From the NCBI GenBank assembly GCA_021815905.1, contig JAKAZP010000056.1, forward strand, positions 1-10,378: a stretch of DNA of 10,378 nucleotides. Direction: 5' to 3'. Every line of letters begins with the position of its first letter. Within the stretch, counting starts at the first letter, position 1. This document shows, one piece after another, positions 7,324 through 10,378 of this stretch. The notes beneath the pieces were generated by a model. The model had not been told where the DNA came from, did no database searches, and saw nothing but the letters and a program-made list of their open reading frames with translations. Position numbers and translations under genes: made by a program. The stretch comes from Pseudomonadota bacterium (GTDB taxonomy: Bacteria > Pseudomonadota > Gammaproteobacteria > Steroidobacterales > Steroidobacteraceae).

Positions 7324-7656
7324 GAATGACTGAGCGCGCGCAGTCTAGTCAGGGGGCCCCGGCGCGTACATTGCCTGCGCGAGAGCGCCCGGCGTACTCC
7401 TTAGGGGATAGGCGAGGCTCTGCCGCGAAACCGCGCGGGATGTGACCGCCGGAAAGCCCCGAGGATTCCGGCTCCGATCATCGCATCGAGCTCGCGCTTG
7501 ACCTGCGCGGGGGTCTTCACCGCCGGTTCGCGCCCGCTCGCGCCGCAACACTCGCGCCAGCGGGAGCTTGGCCATGCGCCACCGCCGGCTCGAGGGTGGC
7601 ATTAGCGCGACCCGTGGAATTGGCGTACTGTGAACTTCTCGCACGGGGGGTGGCCC
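7324..7656. other. Intergenic region between the small ORF and csrA, with a coding-like remnant
   Basis: No clear gene. On the minus strand, about 7559 down to a TAA at 7401-7403, one frame reads WRECCGASGREP then AVKTPAQVKRELDAMIG, which looks like ordinary protein, but it has no start codon in frame. The only nearby ATG (7575, MAKLPLARVLRRERA) is in a neighbouring frame, so a small decayed or frameshifted gene is possible. I do not recognise a family. The right end must hold the csrA promoter and leader; TTAGCG (7602-7607), 17 nt, TACTGT (7625-7630) is a weak sigma70-like candidate. Confidence 0.3.
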
Positions 7657-7863
7657 ATGCTGATCCTCACGAGGGGTATCGGTCAGAGCATCGTCATCGG
7701 TGAGAACGTCACTCTCACCATCCTCGGCGTCAAAGGCAACCAGGTGCGCATCGGCGTGACCGCGCCTCGCGAGATCGCGGTTCATCGCGAGGAGATCTAC
7801 GAGCGCATCAGGCGCCAGAAGGCCGACGGCGGCGGCCCGACCTCCGGCGGCGCGGCCGCCTGA
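7657..7863 (+). CDS. csrA: Carbon storage regulator CsrA
   Basis: A 68-residue RNA-binding global regulator that dimerises and binds GGA motifs in mRNA leaders, altering translation and stability. The start is ATG at 7657, giving the canonical MLILTR; a purine-rich GGGGGGTGG precedes it. A GTG at 7630 would add nine residues with no family support. Core residues are present: Leu4 and Arg6 in strand 1, [11 protein letters not shown] (24-34), AP-R-E-[IV]-AVHREEIY with Arg44, the key RNA contact. Residues 1-55 are conventional. The tail from 56 on is Gly/Ala-rich ([12 protein letters not shown]), about seven residues longer than the E. coli protein. Unlike the common setting next to alaS or serine tRNA genes, it stands alone here, convergent with a transporter gene, so it may be a second copy in the genome. 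Confidence 0.93.
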   Translation: MLILTRGIGQSIVIGENVTLTILGVKGNQVRIGVTAPREIAVHREEIYERIRRQKADGGGPTSGGAAA

Positions 7864-7865
7864 AA

Positions 7866-7884
7866 GCCGCCGTGCCGCGGCGGC
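7866..7884. repeat. GC-rich hairpin after csrA
   Basis: GCCGCCG (7866-7872), 5-nt loop, CGGCGGC (7878-7884), 2 nt after the csrA stop and 14 nt before the stop of the opposing transporter gene. It could end transcription from both sides, but no T-run follows on either strand, so a Rho-independent terminator cannot be claimed. Confidence 0.35.
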
Positions 7885-7898
7885 CGGCCCTCCTGGCC

Positions 7899-8978
7899 TC
7901 AACCCGGGCCGTGCCGCCGATCCGCCGGCTGCTCCTCCACCCAGCCGCGCCAGAGCGAAACCAACACCGCCATCAGCGCCGGCCCGATGAAGATCCCCAC
8001 CAGCCCGAACGACTCGACCCCGCCGAGAATCCCGAGCAGCGCCCAGAGGAACGGCAGCTTCGCGCCCTCCCCGATGATGACCGGACGCACGAAGTGGTCG
8101 GCGACGAACAGCACCACCGTGCCCGCGATTGCGACGGCGATCGCCGCGGCGAGCGAGCCGCGCAGCGCCAGCACCAGCGCCACCGTGCCGAACACGACCG
8201 GAGCGGCGAACGGAACGGTCGCGAAGACGGCCGTCACCACGCCCGAGAGGATCGGGTGCGGCGCATGCGCGAGAGCGTAGACGCCGCACATGACCGCGCC
8301 CTCCCCGACTGCGACGAGCACGATGCCGTCGACCGCCGCCCGGATCGCGCTCACGACACGTCCGAGCAACCGGTCGACGGAGGGGCCGAACAGCAGAGCG
8401 CAGACGTGCTGCACCTCCGCGCTGAGGCCATCCCGGTCGAGGTACACGAAGAACAGCGTGAGCAGAGTGAAGGCCAGCGTGACGATGCGGCGCGCGAGCT
8501 GCACGCCGAGCACGCGCGTCCACTCGATCAGGACCGGGTTGGCGTGCACCGCGGTTCCCTGAGCGGTGCCGACGCTCGAGACGCTCTGCAGCCAGAATGC
8601 CTGGACCCAGCGGCTGAGCCACGGAATCTGCTCCAGCCATGCCGGCAGTTGCAGCCGGCCGGCGCGCGCCGAGGCGCCGAGGCCGTGCGCGAGCACGATC
8701 GCCTCGTGGGCAGCGATCACTCCGCCGTAGATGAGCGGCAGCACCAGGACCACCGCGACGAGCACCGTGAAGGTGAGAGCGGCCCAGATCCGCCGTCTCG
8801 GCCCGTTGAACCGCGCGCGCCAGCGGTCATAGAGCGAGGAAGTCGCGATGGCGAGCACGACCGCCCAGCAGAGCGCGGCGATGAAGTGCCGCAGCATCCA
8901 TGCGCCGACGACGATCAGAGCGCCGATGAGCGCATAGCGCGCCGCCCTTTGAGCGATCGAAGCATTCTCCACGGACAC
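7899..8978 (-). CDS. AI-2E family transporter (PerM/YdiK-like membrane protein)
   Basis: A 359-residue inner-membrane protein of the AI-2 exporter/PerM superfamily, usual length 340-370. I chose GTG at 8978 because GGGGAG lies 7 nt upstream; an in-frame ATG at 9017 would add 13 unlikely residues, and the frame remains open further upstream without meaning. Hydrophobic segments lie near residues 15-48, 66-92, 162-181, 215-240, 243-270, 275-295 and 308-345. The C-terminal hallmark is DHFVRPVIIGEGAKLPFLW (294-312) followed by LLGILGGVESFGLVGIFIGP (314-333), which defines the family. Members are proposed to export autoinducer-2, or act as Na+/H+ antiporters or permeases; the substrate cannot be told from sequence. 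It is convergent with csrA and shares no operon with it. The C-terminus is EEQPADRRHGPG. Confidence 0.92.
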   Translation of the reverse strand: MSVENASIAQRAARYALIGALIVVGAWMLRHFIAALCWAVVLAIATSSLYDRWRARFNGPRRRIWAALTFTVLVAVVLVLPLIYGGVIAAHEAIVLAHGLGASARAGRLQLPAWLEQIPWLSRWVQAFWLQSVSSVGTAQGTAVHANPVLIEWTRVLGVQLARRIVTLAFTLLTLFFVYLDRDGLSAEVQHVCALLFGPSVDRLLGRVVSAIRAAVDGIVLVAVGEGAVMCGVYALAHAPHPILSGVVTAVFATVPFAAPVVFGTVALVLALRGSLAAAIAVAIAGTVVLFVADHFVRPVIIGEGAKLPFLWALLGILGGVESFGLVGIFIGPALMAVLVSLWRGWVEEQPADRRHGPG

Positions 8979-9109
8979 GCGGCGACTCCCCGGGGTGGGC
9001 CGCGGTCTATGGTACATGGCTGCCAGGGCATGTGAGTGCTCGGCGGCGACAGACCGGGCCCGTCGGCACCTCGCCCCCTCGGTGGGACCTCCGCGGACAC
9101 CTCGGGCGA

Positions 9110-9660
9110 GGCGCCTCGTCGACGGTGCGCGAGTTCGTCCGCCGGGGTGCGGATGTCGCGGTGCTGGCGCGCAACGCCGAAGCCCTCGAGGATGCCCGTG
9201 AGGAGCTGGAGAGCCTCGCTCGCCGAGCGCTCGCCATTCCCACCGACATGCCGGACGCCGACGCCGTGGAGCGCGCACCCACGAGGTGCAGTCCCGGCTG
9301 GGACCGATCGATGTGTGCGTCGACAACGCCATGGTCACGATCCTGTCCCCGGTCGCGCTGTCGCAGCCCGAGGAAGTGCGGCGGGTGACCGAGGCCACCT
9401 GTCTCCTCAGAAGCACGGTGGCCGCGATCTGGGGCAATCGCCTGATCGCGCCGCTGCTCGACCGCCACCTCGCCCGCTCGGCGTACCGCGCGCAGCTCGC
9501 ACCGGAGCCGATCGAGCCGAACCGGCCCGACAACATGTGGGAGCCCGTGCCGGGCGATCGCGGGGCGCGCGGCCGCTTCACGGGGCGCTCGCGCACGGAC
9601 GGCGGCGAGCCGTGGCTCGCCACGCACCGCACGCGGTTGCTGGCCGGCTGCGTGGCCGGA
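9110..9660 (+). pseudogene. Decayed short-chain dehydrogenase/reductase
   Basis: Pieces of an SDR of the approximately 320-350-residue type are readable in order but in two frames. Frame A (from 9110): GASS then TVREFVRRGADVAVLARNAE up to PTDMPDADAVE; the glycine-rich GIGRA-like part of the cofactor loop is missing between GASS and TVREF. Frame B (from about 9271): a reading equivalent to VQSRLGPIDVCVDNAMV, where the usual NNA is DNA. At about 9405-9417 the sequence jumps from VTEATCLL straight to STVAAIWGN, removing an estimated 110-120 residues that would hold the catalytic Ser and the YxxxK pair. The C-terminal block LLDRHLARSAYRAQ, RPDNMWEPVPGD, GRFTGRSR and WLATHR is typical of these proteins. 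A one-base deletion (or two-base insertion) near 9268-9285 separates the two frames. No enzyme can be made. Confidence 0.78.
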
Positions 9661-10039
9661 GCGAGCCACAGCCACGGCGGCGTCGAGAGCAGCAGTCGCG
9701 GCACGTAGAAGTAGAACGGACCCTCGTGGCAGTCGTGGGGACTGCGCAGGCCGAGGAATCGCAACACCTGATTGTTGACGAAGTGGAACCAGAAGAAGCC
9801 GCGCCGCTCCCAGGCGGCGGCTTCTCGATCTACGGCAGACCCGCGAGTCTCGGTACGATGTAATGCCCGGTTCGCAGCATGTCCGCGGCGATGGCGGCGT
9901 ACAGACCTTCGTTGTTGTCGGAAAGCGGATAGCTGCCGATGCCCGCGACGAGCGCCGCGGCCGCGAGTCCCGTTGTGCTGTGACGGCCGACCCGGCCGGG
10001 TATAGACTGCCGCCTTTTTGGGAGTTTACGGATGGCCAT
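9645..10039 (-). pseudogene. Decayed glycosyltransferase family 39-like (ArnT/PMT) membrane protein
   Basis: The N-terminal piece reads from 10039 downwards: GLAAAALVAGIGSYPLSDNN, then EGLYAAIAADMLRTGHYIVP and RLAGLP, the hallmark first loop of GT39 lipid-linked sugar transferases (ArnT, PMT). It ends at TAG (9830-9832), yet reading on gives IEKPP, exactly what follows GLPY in intact relatives, so a Tyr codon has become a stop. Directly after that, near 9800-9815, the sequence switches frame to ERRGFFWFHFVNNQVLRFLG, then CHEGPFYFYVPRLLLSTPPW, which is the central part of the same family; an estimated 150-200 residues between them are missing. The rest of the C-terminal half is gone at about 9645-9660, where it abuts the dehydrogenase remnant. 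It is not functional. Its putative start overlaps the slyD start region. Confidence 0.78.
9973..10031 (+). promoter_or_regulatory. Promoter and ribosome-binding site of slyD-like gene
   Basis: TATAGA at 10001-10006 is a good -10 candidate 26 nt before the ATG. A matching -35 is poor (CTGTGA at 9978-9983, 17 nt upstream). A perfect 12-bp palindrome ACCCGGCCGGGT (9990-10001) sits directly against the -10; it could be an operator or chance in GC-rich DNA. A T5 run (10015-10019) precedes GGGAG (10020-10024), 7 nt before the ATG, a strong ribosome-binding site. Confidence 0.45.
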
Positions 10040-10378
10040 CAGCCAAGACAGCGTCGTGACGATCCACTACACATTGAAGGACGATGCGGGTGAGGTCATC
10101 GACAGTTCCGCCTCGGGCGAGCCACTGATGTATCTGCACGGGCATGGCAACCTCATACCCGGCTTGGAACGCGAGCTCACCGGGCATGAAGTCGGCGAGC
10201 AGCTGTCGGTGAGAGTCGCCCCGGCGGACGGATACGGCGAGCACGATGAGCGTCTGGTGCAGAGTGTTCCGCTCGACGCGCTGCGCGGCGTGAAGGACGT
10301 CAAGGCCGGAATGCGCCTGAGCGCGCAAACCGACGAGGGACCCCGCTCCGTGACCGTGACCGAAGTCTCCGGCGAGAG
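10032..10378 (+). CDS. slyD: SlyD-type FKBP peptidyl-prolyl cis-trans isomerase, N-terminal part
   Basis: An FKBP-fold prolyl isomerase and chaperone, cytoplasmic. The ATG at 10032 has GGGAG 7 nt upstream. The 115 visible residues run off the right edge with no stop. Residues 1-68 form the FKBP core: VVTIHYTLKDDAGEVIDSS, with Asp24 of the active-site pocket, then LMYLHGHGNLIPGLEREL (32-49), then the PADGYGEHD element (64-72). From about residue 73 comes the insert-in-flap domain that gives SlyD-type proteins their chaperone activity. The order and the YLHG-x-G-x-[LI]-IPGLE motif are diagnostic; SlpA/FklB relatives are less likely. The His-rich metal-binding tail of E. coli SlyD, if present, would lie beyond the window, so slyD versus a short relative cannot be decided. 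Confidence 0.88.
   Translation, partial: MAISQDSVVTIHYTLKDDAGEVIDSSASGEPLMYLHGHGNLIPGLERELTGHEVGEQLSVRVAPADGYGEHDERLVQSVPLDALRGVKDVKAGMRLSAQTDEGPRSVTVTEVSGE

Noticed and set aside
7872..9035. Long plus-strand open frame opposite the transporter gene
   Set aside because: Low-complexity Arg/His/Asp/Glu-rich reading, typical of the antisense of a hydrophobic high-GC gene.
8979..9767. Long N-terminal extension of the AI-2E transporter frame
   Set aside because: The extension reads through two pseudogenes; only a short block (about 9650-9767) is meaningful and it belongs to the GT39 remnant. A GTG with a good ribosome-binding site at 8978 gives the normal family length.

Overview
The window is GC-rich and shows dense, codon-biased open frames typical of a high-GC proteobacterium. 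A CsrA beginning MLILTR, a SlyD-type isomerase and PrpC/PrpD proteins that read very like my recollection of the E. coli enzymes point to Gammaproteobacteria (a Xanthomonadales/Nevskiales-like or Steroidobacter-like lineage). That placement is inference; no rRNA, tRNA or other marker is present.

Layout. 1-220: 3' end of a nitrile hydratase accessory-protein gene. 221-1742 (minus): a MocR/PdxR-type regulator (GntR helix-turn-helix fused to an aminotransferase-fold domain). It is divergent from a polytopic membrane protein at 1867-2715 (plus), and their shared spacer holds a perfect 6-bp inverted repeat. 2619-3533 (minus): a LysR-type regulator whose 3' end overlaps the membrane gene by 97 bp. 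3610-7160 (plus): the 2-methylcitrate cycle cluster prpC-prpD-prpB, tightly packed and divergent from the LysR gene; three copies of an ATGCCA-type element lie 24 bp apart in the shared promoter region. 7197-7310 (minus): a previously unlisted 37-residue single-span membrane peptide with a consensus Shine-Dalgarno sequence. 7657-7863 (plus): csrA, facing an AI-2E/PerM-type transporter at 7899-8978 (minus). 9110-10039: two degraded genes, a short-chain dehydrogenase (plus) and a glycosyltransferase-39-like protein (minus), both with internal deletions. 10032 to the end (plus): an intact but window-truncated SlyD-type peptidyl-prolyl isomerase.

How the genes work together. PrpC condenses propionyl-CoA with oxaloacetate to 2-methylcitrate, PrpD dehydrates it, and PrpB cleaves 2-methylisocitrate to pyruvate and succinate. 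The LysR gene is the obvious candidate regulator in place of the sigma54-type PrpR of enterics. No prpE or acnD/prpF/acnB is visible here, so propionate activation and rehydration must be encoded elsewhere. The remaining genes are housekeeping or regulatory and show no functional link to one another. I see no CRISPR array, insertion sequence, phage gene, tRNA or rRNA. The best leads for something undescribed are the 37-residue peptide, the spaced promoter elements of the prp cluster, and the MocR/membrane-protein pair.
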